64,000 nucleotides of DNA, taken from an uncultured Bacteroidales bacterium (GTDB taxonomy: Bacteria; Bacteroidota; Bacteroidia; Bacteroidales; UBA932). The notes below the pieces were generated by a model. The model ran no database searches and was not told the DNA's origin. It was given only the letters and a program-made list of their open reading frames with translations. The DNA lies in the NCBI GenBank assembly GCA_949286415.1, contig CASEBV010000029.1, forward strand, positions 1 through 64,000, in the 5' to 3' direction. This document shows, in pieces, positions 24,716-33,281 of the stretch (the first letter of the stretch is position 1; each line of letters opens with the position of its first letter). Both the position numbers and the translations under genes were made by a program.

Positions 24716-25780
24716 TCACTGCTGCAGATAATAGTCGCAGTTGTAGCGGTTGAGGATATCCATCTGCGTAAAATTGTCCTTCCGGGCAATCGGCTTGTGC
24801 AGAAGAAGCCATTCGGTCATTGCCACGACCGCGTCTTCTGTCCTGCTGTCGGCGTGCTGGCCGATGAGCAGCTGTACAAATCCGTCCTTGAGGGCGGCCA
24901 GATTCCTTTCAAGGACATCGAAGCCTACGACACGGCAGGTGGCAATGCCGTGTTCCCTGAGATAATCGGCTACAAGATGTACGCGCGAATTGAACATTAC
25001 CAGATATTTGTGCGGGTCCGGTTCCTCTGAAAACAGTCTGTCAAGTCCGGCCCTGACGGCAGAAGCGTCCTTCGGGTCAATGAAGACATTTTCTATCTCC
25101 GTCTCGGGACAGTGCTCGCTCATATAGTCCATGAAGCCGGCCCGGCGTGTCACAGTCGGGTCCGAAAGGCCCTTCTTGTCCCTGGCAATCCTGATGACAT
25201 GCACTTTCCGGACTTTCCTCCCGTCAGTCAGAAGGTCGGCGCATAGATAGCCGCTCTGATACATCGGCATCCCGAAATATGCAAGATAGCTGTCATCCTC
25301 AAGTTTGGAATCAATGTACATATAGACAATCCCGCGGCTCTTGAGCTCTGACACGAACCTGAATGTCTCGGTCCTGAAAAGGGGGGCGATTATGACACCC
25401 GAAGGCCGCTCCTCAAGTGTCCTGGAGCAGGCCTGCTGGAATGATTCAAGATCATACTGGTCGTATTTTACGGTCTTCACCTCAATGCCGTAGTCCGCGG
25501 CATATTCACCGCCTTTCACAAGTCCCCTCTCAGTCAGTTCCCAAAATTCGCCCGGCATATATTCGGGTATGACGCATATTATCTTGTGCTGCCTGCGGGA
25601 GGCAAGAAGCGATGCATATATATTGGGACGATAACCGAGTTCATCTATGACCCTCAGCACCTTGTCTCTGCTTTCCTTTGAGACTTCCCCTCTGTTGTGC
25701 AGCACTCTGTCTACCGTTCCCTTGGAGACGCCTGAGAGACGTGCCACATCATTGATAGTTATTTTCCTGCCTTTGTCCAT
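24716..25780 (-). CDS. LacI family transcriptional regulator (probable hexuronate/KDG repressor)
   Basis: The 354-residue protein begins MDKGRKITINDVARLSGVSKGTVDRVLHNRGEVSKESR, the LacI helix-turn-helix and hinge; an ATG 9 bases upstream is possible. The rest is a periplasmic-binding-protein-like sensor domain (VRKVHVIRIARDKKGLSDPTVTRRAGFMDYM). It is divergent from kdgK-eda-transporter, and an imperfect palindrome with a central CG, the hallmark of LacI operators, lies between the two promoters. The inducer is therefore likely a hexuronate or its KDG intermediate (inference). Confidence 0.9.
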   Translation of the reverse strand: MDKGRKITINDVARLSGVSKGTVDRVLHNRGEVSKESRDKVLRVIDELGYRPNIYASLLASRRQHKIICVIPEYMPGEFWELTERGLVKGGEYAADYGIEVKTVKYDQYDLESFQQACSRTLEERPSGVIIAPLFRTETFRFVSELKSRGIVYMYIDSKLEDDSYLAYFGMPMYQSGYLCADLLTDGRKVRKVHVIRIARDKKGLSDPTVTRRAGFMDYMSEHCPETEIENVFIDPKDASAVRAGLDRLFSEEPDPHKYLVMFNSRVHLVADYLREHGIATCRVVGFDVLERNLAALKDGFVQLLIGQHADSRTEDAVVAMTEWLLLHKPIARKDNFTQMDILNRYNCDYYLQQ

Positions 25781-25826
25781 TGCTTGCAAACATTTTAAAA
25801 TTCTGGCCGGACGCCATTCGCGGAAA

Positions 25827-25859
25827 CAAATTTATAAATTTTTTTGAGATTCGGACAAA
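25827..25859 (-). promoter_or_regulatory. Promoter of the LacI regulator gene
   Basis: Minus strand TTTG (25856-25859), 21 bases, TAAATTTG (25827-25834). The palindromic operator lies 6 bases upstream of the -33 box. Confidence 0.6.
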
Positions 25860-25864
25860 TTTTC

Positions 25865-25878
25865 CGTGACCGTTCACG
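25865..25878. promoter_or_regulatory. Candidate LacI-type operator
   Basis: CGTGACCGTTCACG is a 14-bp inverted repeat (CGTGA-N-CG-N-TCACG, two mismatches). The central CG dyad is typical of LacI family sites. It lies between the two divergent promoters, about 20 bases upstream of the kdgK -7 box where it would overlap polymerase binding. Confidence 0.55.
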
Positions 25879-25897
25879 ACAATATGAAAATATTGAT

Positions 25898-25905
25898 TAC
25901 TTTTG
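25898..25905 (+). promoter_or_regulatory. Candidate -7 box of kdgK operon
   Basis: TACTTTTG matches TAnnTTTG, 81 bases before the kdgK ATG. The -33 position falls at the end of the operator and lacks TTTG. Confidence 0.5.
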
Positions 25906-25986
25906 CAGGACGGACATGGATTTCAGACCGCCTGTTTGAAAGAATGACCGATAAAATGAATGACCATTAATTTAAACTATAAGAAC

Positions 25987-27027
25987 ATGCCAAAAGTAAT
26001 TACATTCGGGGAGATTATGCTCAGGCTGTCTACCCCCGGCTATCTGAGATTTTCGCAGGCGAGGCAATTCGAGGCCACATTCGGAGGAGGAGAAGCCAAT
26101 GTAGCCGTATCGCTTGCCAATTACGGGATTCAGACCGAGTTCGTGACGCGGTTCCCGAAAAATGACATCGCGGCAAGCTGCATCAGGGACCTTCACAGCT
26201 ATGGTGTGGGGACAAAGTACTGCGTATTCGGAGGGGACAGGCTCGGAATCTATTTCCTTGAGACCGGAGCAGTGGCCCGTGCCAGCAAGGTGGTCTATGA
26301 CAGGGCTCATTCTGCAATCTCGGAGATTGAGAAAGGGATGATAGACTGGGACAAGGTATTTGAAGGAGCAGACTGGTTCCACTGGACAGGAATCACTCCC
26401 GCCATCAGCCAGGGGGCTGCAGATGTCTGCCTTGAGGCAATCAGAGCCGCCAACAGACTCGGAGTGACGGTGTCATGCGACCTCAACTACAGGAAGAATC
26501 TCTGGAAATACGGCAAGACTGCCTCAGAAGTGATGCCGGAGCTTGTAAAAGGATGCGACATAATACTCGGAAATGAAGAAGATGCCGAGAAAGTGTTCGG
26601 AATCAAGCCGGAAGGCTTTGATGCGACAGCTACAAAAGGCGAGGTAGACGCAGCAGGATTCGAAAGCGTATGCCGCCAGCTTATGGAAAAGTTCCCGAGG
26701 GCAAAGAAAGTCATCATCACACTGAGAGGCTCCATCAATGCCAACCACAACACCTGGGGCGGCGTCCTCTTTGACGGGACAAGGCTCCATCAGTCGTCCC
26801 GATATGACATCACCCACATCGTGGACAGAGTAGGCGGCGGGGACTCATTCATGGGAGGCCTCATCTACGGGCTCCTCACATACACCGGAGACGACAGGAA
26901 GGCCCTTGACTTCGCAGTCGCCGCGTCATGCCTCAAACATACGGTATTCGGAGACTTCAACCAGGTAACCGTTGCCGAGGTTGAAAACCTCATGAAAGGC
27001 GACGGGTCAGGAAGAGTATCCAGATAA
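25987..27027 (+). CDS. kdgK: 2-dehydro-3-deoxygluconokinase (PfkB family)
   Basis: A 346-residue sugar kinase. PfkB landmarks are [16 protein letters not shown] near the N-terminus, the Asn-Tyr-Arg loop [11 protein letters not shown], and the C-terminal anion-hole motif [16 protein letters not shown] with the catalytic Asp. The start at [14 protein letters not shown] (25987) fits the family; an upstream ATG at 25960 would add nine residues. It phosphorylates KDG to KDPG with ATP. It is followed by the KDPG aldolase gene, which confirms the substrate. Confidence 0.92.
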   Translation: MPKVITFGEIMLRLSTPGYLRFSQARQFEATFGGGEANVAVSLANYGIQTEFVTRFPKNDIAASCIRDLHSYGVGTKYCVFGGDRLGIYFLETGAVARASKVVYDRAHSAISEIEKGMIDWDKVFEGADWFHWTGITPAISQGAADVCLEAIRAANRLGVTVSCDLNYRKNLWKYGKTASEVMPELVKGCDIILGNEEDAEKVFGIKPEGFDATATKGEVDAAGFESVCRQLMEKFPRAKKVIITLRGSINANHNTWGGVLFDGTRLHQSSRYDITHIVDRVGGGDSFMGGLIYGLLTYTGDDRKALDFAVAASCLKHTVFGDFNQVTVAEVENLMKGDGSGRVSR

Positions 27028-27091
27028 GATTCGGGAACAATTGACCCGAAACCAGTTCATTAGGGAACAATTAATTCGGAAAATTTTCATT

Positions 27092-27763
27092 ATGGCAAAA
27101 TACAACAAGATGCAGGTCCTTTCCGCAATGAAAGAGACGGGAATGGTTCCGGTGTTCTATCATGAGGACATTGAGACGGCAAAGGCTGTGGCCAAGGCCT
27201 GTCATGAGGGAGGAGTAAGGGCATTTGAATTTACGAACAGGGGCGATTTCGCTCATGAAGTGTTCGGCGAACTCGTAAAATTCGCAAACAGGGAGCTCCC
27301 GGGAATGATTATAGGAGTGGGGTCTGTCGTGGACCCGGGAACGGCGGCCCTCTACATCCAGCTCGGGGCGAATTTCGTGGTGGGTCCTCTTTTCAATCCC
27401 GCCATCGCCCCTGTATGCAACCGCAGGCTCATCCCCTATTGTCCTGGATGCGGCAGCGTATCGGAAATCGGCGCGGCCCAGGAACTCGGCTGCGACCTGT
27501 GCAAGGTATTCCCGGGCGATGTCCTCGGACCGGCCTTCGTCAAAGGGCTCAGAGCTCCTATGCCATGGAGCCAGATAATGGTCACGGGAGGAGTCAGGCC
27601 GACAAGGGAGAATCTTGAAGGCTGGTTCAAGGCCGGCGTCACTTGCGTAGGAATGGGCAGCAACCTCTTCCCGAAGGATGCAATGGCGGCCAGGGACTGG
27701 GGCAAAATCACTGAACTCTGCCGCAGCGCACTGGAAATCATCAAAGAAGTCAGGAACAAATAA
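27092..27763 (+). CDS. eda: KDPG aldolase (2-dehydro-3-deoxyphosphogluconate aldolase)
   Basis: A 223-residue class I aldolase with the TIM-barrel motifs [46 protein letters not shown] and the Schiff-base lysine in [11 protein letters not shown], then [19 protein letters not shown]. It splits KDPG into pyruvate and glyceraldehyde 3-phosphate. The start is the ATG at 27092; the frame is open further upstream but not protein-like. It lies between kdgK and the hexuronate transporter. Confidence 0.94.
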   Translation: MAKYNKMQVLSAMKETGMVPVFYHEDIETAKAVAKACHEGGVRAFEFTNRGDFAHEVFGELVKFANRELPGMIIGVGSVVDPGTAALYIQLGANFVVGPLFNPAIAPVCNRRLIPYCPGCGSVSEIGAAQELGCDLCKVFPGDVLGPAFVKGLRAPMPWSQIMVTGGVRPTRENLEGWFKAGVTCVGMGSNLFPKDAMAARDWGKITELCRSALEIIKEVRNK

Positions 27764-27813
27764 ACACACAACTGCACTTTAACACTTACACTTAAACACA
27801 CAACTACATTTCA

Positions 27814-29292
27814 ATGGAACAAGGCACGACAAAAAAACTGATGACCAACTGGCGCTGGTGGATGGTAGTGCTGCTCTTCGTGGCGACAACCGTCAACTAC
27901 ATGGACCGCCAGGTATTGTCCCTCACATGGAAAGACTTCATTGCACCGGAATTCCACTGGTCAGACGGTGACTACGGATTCATCACAGCCGTATTCTCCA
28001 TCATGTATGCAGTATGCATGCTGTTCGCAGGCCGCTTCGTGGACTGGATGGGGACGAAAAAAGGATATCTGTGGGCCATAGGCATCTGGTCCCTTGGAGC
28101 ATGTCTCCACGCCATCTGCGGCTGGCTCACAGTACATATCGAAGGCTATGAAAACGCCGCTGCGATGACGGCCGTAGAAGCCGGCTCTGCCGCCGCCCTG
28201 GCAATAGCGGCCACAAGCGTATGGCTCTTTATAGCGGCAAGATGCATCCTTGCGCTCGGTGAAGCCGGGAATTTTCCCGCAGCAATCAAAGTGACCGCGG
28301 AATACTTCCCCAAGAAAGACCGTGCGTTCGCCACCTCCATTTTCAATTCCGGAGCTTCAATAGGGGCTCTTGTCGCCCCGGCCACCATTCCGCTCCTTGC
28401 CCAGTTCTTCAAGGACAGAGGCGTCGGCGGAGGCTGGGAAATGGCATTCATCATCATCGGAGCCCTCGGATTCATCTGGATGGGATTCTGGATATTCATG
28501 TACAGCAAGCCGGAAAAGTCAAAGTTCGTCAATCAGGCCGAGCTGGACTATATCCGCCAGGACGACAGGGAGGAACCTGAGGCCGCAGCAAGGCAGAATG
28601 CATCCGAAAAAAGCATCCCGCTCTGGAAATGTTTCACCTACAGGCAGACATGGTCTTTCATCGTCGGGAAGTTCTTCACTGACGGCGTATGGTGGTTCTA
28701 CCTCTTCTGGGCCCCTGCATATTTCTCGGACCAGTACGGATATGCATCAAGTTCGGGAATGGGGGTAGCCCTCATCACCACTCTCTATGCGATAGTCACC
28801 GTCCTGTCCATCTTCGGAGGCTATCTGCCGAAACTGTTTGTAGAAAGAAAAGGCATGAACCCATATGACGGGCGGATGCTCGCAATGCTCATCTTCGCCT
28901 TCCTCCCTCTCCCTGCCCTGTTCGCCCAGAGCACAGGAGGCATATCTGTATGGTGGCCTGCCATAATCATCGGACTTGCAGGAGCCGGGCATCAGGCATG
29001 GTCGGCCAACCTTTTCTCTACCATCGGGGACATGTTCCCCAAGTCTGCCATTTCCACCATTACCGGCATCGGCGGAATGGCAGGAGGAATCGGCTCTTTC
29101 ATCATCCAGCTCGGTGCAGGAAAGCTGTTTGACCATTCTGCTGAAATGGGAGATGCCTTCAGTTTCCTCGGATTTGCGGGAAAGGACGCAGGCTATATGA
29201 TTGTCTTCTGCTGCTGTGCAGTCGCATATCTTGTGGCATGGGTAATCATGAAGTCGCTTGTGCCCAAGTACAAAGTCATAGAGACAGACTGA
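27814..29292 (+). CDS. MFS hexuronate transporter (ExuT-like, ACS family)
   Basis: The 492-residue membrane protein begins with NYMDRQVLSLTWKDFIAPEF, a hallmark of the anion:cation symporter subfamily that includes ExuT. GEAGNFPAAIKVTAEYFPKKDRA is the signature loop between helices 4 and 5. It would import galacturonate or glucuronate. The linker from eda carries a repeated AACACACAACT segment (27766 and 27797). It is followed by a strong terminator. No isomerase (uxaC), reductase or dehydratase is in the operon, so the reactions leading to KDG must be encoded elsewhere. Confidence 0.88.
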   Translation: MEQGTTKKLMTNWRWWMVVLLFVATTVNYMDRQVLSLTWKDFIAPEFHWSDGDYGFITAVFSIMYAVCMLFAGRFVDWMGTKKGYLWAIGIWSLGACLHAICGWLTVHIEGYENAAAMTAVEAGSAAALAIAATSVWLFIAARCILALGEAGNFPAAIKVTAEYFPKKDRAFATSIFNSGASIGALVAPATIPLLAQFFKDRGVGGGWEMAFIIIGALGFIWMGFWIFMYSKPEKSKFVNQAELDYIRQDDREEPEAAARQNASEKSIPLWKCFTYRQTWSFIVGKFFTDGVWWFYLFWAPAYFSDQYGYASSSGMGVALITTLYAIVTVLSIFGGYLPKLFVERKGMNPYDGRMLAMLIFAFLPLPALFAQSTGGISVWWPAIIIGLAGAGHQAWSANLFSTIGDMFPKSAISTITGIGGMAGGIGSFIIQLGAGKLFDHSAEMGDAFSFLGFAGKDAGYMIVFCCCAVAYLVAWVIMKSLVPKYKVIETD

Positions 29293-29335
29293 AGTGGGAC
29301 CGCGCGGATAGGACACTGCTCCGGATAAGACAGAA

Positions 29336-29369
29336 GAGAGGCAAACACTTAGGTGTTTGCCTCTCTTTG
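29336..29369 (+). terminator. Rho-independent terminator after the hexuronate operon
   Basis: GAGAGGCAAACAC (29336-29348) pairs perfectly with GTGTTTGCCTCTC (29353-29365) around a TTAG loop and is followed by TTTGT. It lies immediately beside the 3' end of the convergent tRNA. Confidence 0.85.
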
Positions 29370-29443
29370 TGACCCCTACAGGATTCAAACCTGTAACCTT
29401 TTGATCCGTAGTCAAATGCTCTATTCAGTTGAGCTAAGGGGCC
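29370..29443 (-). tRNA. tRNA-Arg (anticodon ACG)
   Basis: The minus strand folds as a cloverleaf. The acceptor stem is GGCCCCT with AGGGGTC (one G-U pair). The D arm is AGCTC-GAGC, the anticodon stem TTTGA/TCAAA with loop CTACGGA, which gives anticodon ACG, and the T arm ACAGG-TTTGAAT-CCTGT. The discriminator is A and the CCA end is not encoded. ACG reads CGN arginine codons after deamination to inosine. It lies 60 bases downstream of rplS. Confidence 0.9.
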
Positions 29444-29503
29444 GTTTGGAAACCTTGCGGTTCCGTATCTTTCAGCAAGCTGAAGCCATGGGGCTGAAGA
29501 AAA

Positions 29504-29896
29504 TTATTCTGCAGCAACTGCTCCCTCTTCCTTTACCATTGCGAATTTCTTCTCCTTGATTCTTGCCTTCTTGCCGGAAAGTTTCCTGAGGTAGAAGATT
29601 CTTGCCCTGCGTACCTTGCCGACTTTGTTGAGCTCTATTGAATCAATGAACGGTGATGCGAACGGGAAAATCCTCTCAACACCTACTCCGCTGGAAATCT
29701 TGCGCACTGTGAAAGTCTTTGTATAAGGAGAAGCACCTCTTATCTGGAGAACAACGCCTCTGAATTTCTGAAGCCTTTCCTTGTCGCCTTCCTTGATGCG
29801 GTAAGTGACGGTGATTGTGTCACCTGCCTTGAATTTCGGGTAACCGGCAACTTTGTCATTTGCAAACGCCTGGTCTACTACTTTAATCAAATCCAT
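29504..29896 (-). CDS. rplS: Ribosomal protein bL19
   Basis: A 130-residue protein with the L19 core FKAGDTITVTYRIKEGDKERLQKFRGVVLQIRGA, FTVRKISSGVGVERIFPFASPFID and KVGKVRRARIFYLRKLSGKKARIKE. It sits at the 30S-50S interface. It has its own promoter at 29972-30002. The C-terminal tail ends in EEGAVAAE, as often in Bacteroidota. Confidence 0.97.
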   Translation of the reverse strand: MDLIKVVDQAFANDKVAGYPKFKAGDTITVTYRIKEGDKERLQKFRGVVLQIRGASPYTKTFTVRKISSGVGVERIFPFASPFIDSIELNKVGKVRRARIFYLRKLSGKKARIKEKKFAMVKEEGAVAAE

Positions 29897-29971
29897 GTCA
29901 ATAATGTTTTTAACTGCAACATTGCGTTATTTTATACCCGGCGCAAGAGGTTGCTTTTGTTTTTGGGACTG

Positions 29972-30002
29972 CAAAGGTACAAATAATTCTGTTCAATGCA
30001 AA
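29972..30002 (-). promoter_or_regulatory. Promoter of rplS
   Basis: Minus strand TTTG (29999-30002), 19 bases, TACCTTTG (29972-29979): full consensus, 75 bases before the ATG. Confidence 0.78.
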
Positions 30003-30028
30003 TTTTTCTGGGAAAACTGCACTATTTT

Positions 30029-31198
30029 TCAGAACATGTCTCTCAATTTTTCAAAGAAGCTCTTGTCTTCCTTGGTCGGAGACGGTCTGAATGAGTCATT
30101 GTTCCTCATGCTTTCAAACAATTCCTTTTCACTTCTGCCGAGTTTTTTCGGAATCCATACCATCAGCCTGACATACAAGTCTCCGGTACCGTATCCGTTG
30201 ACGGCAGGAAGGCCTTTGCCTTTGAGCCTTACCACTGTCCCGGACTGGGTGCCCGGCTCAACCTTTATCTTGTATGTGCCGTCAATGCAAGGGATTTCAA
30301 CTGTAGCCCCGAGCATGGCATCCATTACCGAGATGACTTTCGTATATGTCAGATTGTTGCCCTCACGCCTGAAGTCCGGATTTTCGACTTCTTCTATGAG
30401 TACGAGAAGATCGCCGTTCACTCCGTTGTTCTTGGCTGCATGACCCGCACCGCGGATTGTGAGCTGCATTCCGTTCTCCACACCGGCAGGAATATTGACC
30501 TTGACTGTCTCTTTCTTGCGGACAAGCCCCGTTCCGCCGCATGTACGGCAAGGATTGGTGACAATTTTCCCCTCGCCGCCGCACTGCTGGCAGGTAGAAT
30601 AGGTGACAGTCTGTCCGAAAATGCCGTTGACCACTCTCTTGACCTGACCGGAGCCCTTGCATGCAGGGCAGACCTTTATGTCTGAGCTGTTCCTTGTGCC
30701 TTTGCCTCCGCAGTCCTGACACGGGACATTCCTTTCAAGCGAGATTTCTTTCTCGGCGCCTTTGGCGATTTCTTCCAGAGTCATCTTGACCCTTACGCGG
30801 ATATCTCTTCCCCTGTAGACTCTCTGGGACTGGGATGAGCGTCCGCTTCCGCCTCCGAACCCGCCGAAGCCCCCGAAACCGCTGAACCCGCCGAAGCCCC
30901 CTCCGAAAAGGTCCCGCAATATGTCATTGAGGTCTCCGAACCCGCCGCTGAAGTCTGGTCCGGCCTGTCCCCCGAGTCCTGCATGTCCGAACTGGTCGTA
31001 TTTTGCCCTTTTGTCAGGGTCACTCAGCACGGAATATGCCTCGGCGGCCTCCTTGAACTTTTCTTCCGCCTCCTTGTCTCCCGGATTCTTGTCAGGATGG
31101 TATTGTATGGCCTTTTTCCTGTAGGCCTTCTTTATTTCATCGACTGTGGCGTTCTTGTCGACGCCCAGCACTTCATAGTAATCTCTTTTTTCAGCCAT
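30029..31198 (-). CDS. dnaJ: Chaperone DnaJ
   Basis: The 389-residue protein starts at the ATG at 31198 ([13 protein letters not shown]); a GTG six bases upstream is less likely. It has the J domain with HPD (YHPDKNPGD), a Gly/Phe-rich linker ([20 protein letters not shown]), four CxxCxGxG zinc repeats ([32 protein letters not shown]) and the C-terminal substrate-binding domain. It stimulates DnaK ATPase activity. It follows grpE by 47 bases; dnaK is not in the window. Confidence 0.97.
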   Translation of the reverse strand: MAEKRDYYEVLGVDKNATVDEIKKAYRKKAIQYHPDKNPGDKEAEEKFKEAAEAYSVLSDPDKRAKYDQFGHAGLGGQAGPDFSGGFGDLNDILRDLFGGGFGGFSGFGGFGGFGGGSGRSSQSQRVYRGRDIRVRVKMTLEEIAKGAEKEISLERNVPCQDCGGKGTRNSSDIKVCPACKGSGQVKRVVNGIFGQTVTYSTCQQCGGEGKIVTNPCRTCGGTGLVRKKETVKVNIPAGVENGMQLTIRGAGHAAKNNGVNGDLLVLIEEVENPDFRREGNNLTYTKVISVMDAMLGATVEIPCIDGTYKIKVEPGTQSGTVVRLKGKGLPAVNGYGTGDLYVRLMVWIPKKLGRSEKELFESMRNNDSFRPSPTKEDKSFFEKLRDMF

Positions 31199-31245
31199 TG
31201 TCACAATCTCCTTTCATTATCAGACGCCTGCAGCCATCGCCAATG

Positions 31246-31857
31246 TCAGATGCCCACAACGACCTTGGCAAATCTTATGACTTTCCCGTTGAGTGTGTAT
31301 CCGGTCTGGACAACATCGAAGACTTTGCCTTTTTTCTCATCCTCATTGACCGGGAACTGGGCCACAGCCTCATGCAGGTCCGTGTCAAAGACTTTGTCCC
31401 TCGCGTCAATCGCAGCAAGGCCACGAGTCTTGAGGTAACCTGTCAATTTGTTGTAAATCAACTCTGTGCCCTCCTTTGCCGCGGCACTGTCAGCTGACTT
31501 GGACAACACATCCATGGCTCTTTCGCAGTCATCAAGTACCGGAAGCAGGCCCTTGATAGTATCTTCGGACGCAACATTCACCAGCTCAAGCTTTTCCTGG
31601 GCTGTCCGTCTGCGGAAATTGTCAAACTCCGCCATCAGCCTGATATAATCATCCTTTTCCTTTGCAAGGCTGGCCCTGGCCTCTTCAAGCTCCTTTTCAA
31701 GCTTCTCTATCTTTTCCTTGTCCTTTTTCTGCTCTTTTTTCTCTTTTCCGGACTTTTTGCCGCCTTCCATATTTTCTTCCTGCTGACGGACATTGTCCTC
31801 AGCTGCGAGTTCATTTTCTTTGTTTTCCTGTGCCATATCCTGAATCGTTTTTTTCAT
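31246..31857 (-). CDS. grpE: Nucleotide exchange factor GrpE
   Basis: The 203-residue protein has a charged, low-complexity N-terminus, a coiled coil (EKIEKLEKELEEARASLAKEKDDYIRLMAEFDNFRRRT) and the C-terminal beta domain ending KVFDVVQTGYTLNGKVIRFAKVVVGI. GrpE releases ADP from DnaK. Its upstream region (31858-31981) separates it from the end of the pigment operon. Confidence 0.95.
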   Translation of the reverse strand: MKKTIQDMAQENKENELAAEDNVRQQEENMEGGKKSGKEKKEQKKDKEKIEKLEKELEEARASLAKEKDDYIRLMAEFDNFRRRTAQEKLELVNVASEDTIKGLLPVLDDCERAMDVLSKSADSAAAKEGTELIYNKLTGYLKTRGLAAIDARDKVFDTDLHEAVAQFPVNEDEKKGKVFDVVQTGYTLNGKVIRFAKVVVGI

Positions 31858-31915
31858 TTTTGAATTTCAACATATCGCGCCGCCGATGCAAGCTGCAGGG
31901 CACGACATGCCGACT

Positions 31916-31973
31916 GCCATCAAGCAAAATATCTGCCAAGACCGATTCATGACAGATTGTCAGTATTGATGGC
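31916..31973. repeat. Inverted repeats between the pigment operon and grpE
   Basis: GCCATCAA (31916-31923) and TTGATGGC (31966-31973) form an 8-bp inverted repeat enclosing TGACA-GAT-TGTCA (31950-31962). It could end the pigment operon transcript or fold in the grpE leader. There is no T-run, so it is not a classic terminator. Confidence 0.35.
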
Positions 31974-31981
31974 GGACGCAG

Positions 31982-33280
31982 CTATCTCAGATCAATGAAT
32001 TTCACGACTTTTCTGCTTGTCTGCGGCATCTGGAGCTTTGCTATGTACTCCGGGGACTCGAATGTGACATTCGGGGCGACACGGACCTTGGCCCGGAACA
32101 TGTCCTTGATTTCCTTTACAAAGGCCTCGCTATGGTCATCGGAGCCGACGCGAATCGTAATCTCGTCAGTTCCAAGGTTGTTGGTATATACTTCCACAAT
32201 ATAGTTGACAATCTTCGGGATATTGTCAAGGATATCATAGAGGGCAGGAGGATAAAGGGTCGTGCCCTTGAACTTTATCATCTGGCCTTTCCTGCCAAGA
32301 ACGGAACTGAGACGGACAGTGTTGCGGCCGCATCTGCATGGTCCGGAATAATGATAGCATATGTCCCCTGTCTTGAACCTGAGCAAAGGCATCCCGGTAA
32401 CGCCCAATGTCGTGATTGTAACTTCACCCGGCTCGTCATCGCGGACAGGATTATTGTTTTCATCAAGAAATTCGACAATTATCAGCTCGGGCTGAAGATG
32501 TCCGCCGCAGAAATATCCGCATTCCGTGAAGGATGACTGCATCTCTGTGGAAGCATATGTGGAGTGCAGCTCAAGGTTGCCCCATTTCTCAGCTATCCGG
32601 CGGCCAAGGGTATTCAGTCCGAATGTTCCCGGCTGACGCAGGGCCTCCCCTATGCAAAGACACTTCTTGAGGGAAGAATTTCTGTAGTCGATGCCATTCT
32701 TCTCGGCAAAGTCAATGAGTTTCATAATGAATGAAGGGACAATCATCCCGCATGTCGGATGTATGCGCCTTATTGTATCCCACTGCAGCTCGGGAATGCC
32801 GTTGCCGACTCTTATGATCCCCATTCCGAGTTCCCTGGCCCCCATATAATATGCAAGACCTGCCATAAACCGGCGGTCAATGGTGGTCATCAGCTGCATG
32901 ATATCCTTGCGCGTGCATCCTGCCACAGTAAATGACAGGTACTCGTTGTATGCAAGCCTGTCCAGGTCCGAGTCAGTGAGAGTGAATGTCACAGGATCGC
33001 CAAGAGTCCCTGAGGTAGTCACATAGTCTATGACCTTGTCTGCCGGCACGCATCTGAATTCTCCATTTCTCAGCTGCAGGTCAGTCTTGGTAGTTACCGG
33101 AATATTCACAAGGTCTTCAAGTTTTCTGATTCTGGTGACATCGATGGAATATTCCCTGAACATCTTTTTGTAAAACTCTGAATTTGACGACAGGTAAGCA
33201 AGTGCCTCCGCCATTCTTGCCTCCTGGAATGCCTTGATTTCACCAGGAGAGAGGAACTGTATGTCCGGCTGCTTTTTCAT
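31982..33280 (-). CDS. PaaK-like AMP-binding ligase of the aryl polyene operon
   Basis: The 432-residue protein belongs to the phenylacetate-CoA ligase family of adenylate-forming enzymes. It has the phosphate-binding loop TTSGTLGDPVTFTLT, an AYSTSTEMQ-like STYASTEMQ motif, VTITTLGVTGMPLLRFKTGDICYHYSGPCRCGRNTVRLSSVLGRKGQMIKFKG and a C-terminal lid. Start MKKQPDIQF is 2 bases after the stop of the C45 gene. It most likely activates the aryl acid (p-coumarate or a derivative) made by the ammonia-lyase and loads it on a carrier protein. It is the last gene of the operon. Confidence 0.85.
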   Translation of the reverse strand: MKKQPDIQFLSPGEIKAFQEARMAEALAYLSSNSEFYKKMFREYSIDVTRIRKLEDLVNIPVTTKTDLQLRNGEFRCVPADKVIDYVTTSGTLGDPVTFTLTDSDLDRLAYNEYLSFTVAGCTRKDIMQLMTTIDRRFMAGLAYYMGARELGMGIIRVGNGIPELQWDTIRRIHPTCGMIVPSFIMKLIDFAEKNGIDYRNSSLKKCLCIGEALRQPGTFGLNTLGRRIAEKWGNLELHSTYASTEMQSSFTECGYFCGGHLQPELIIVEFLDENNNPVRDDEPGEVTITTLGVTGMPLLRFKTGDICYHYSGPCRCGRNTVRLSSVLGRKGQMIKFKGTTLYPPALYDILDNIPKIVNYIVEVYTNNLGTDEITIRVGSDDHSEAFVKEIKDMFRAKVRVAPNVTFESPEYIAKLQMPQTSRKVVKFIDLR

Positions 33281-33281
33281 T

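Noticed and set aside
28747..29415. A 222-residue minus-strand frame over the hexuronate transporter and the terminator
   Set aside because: It crosses a terminator hairpin and part of a tRNA and shows no protein family features.
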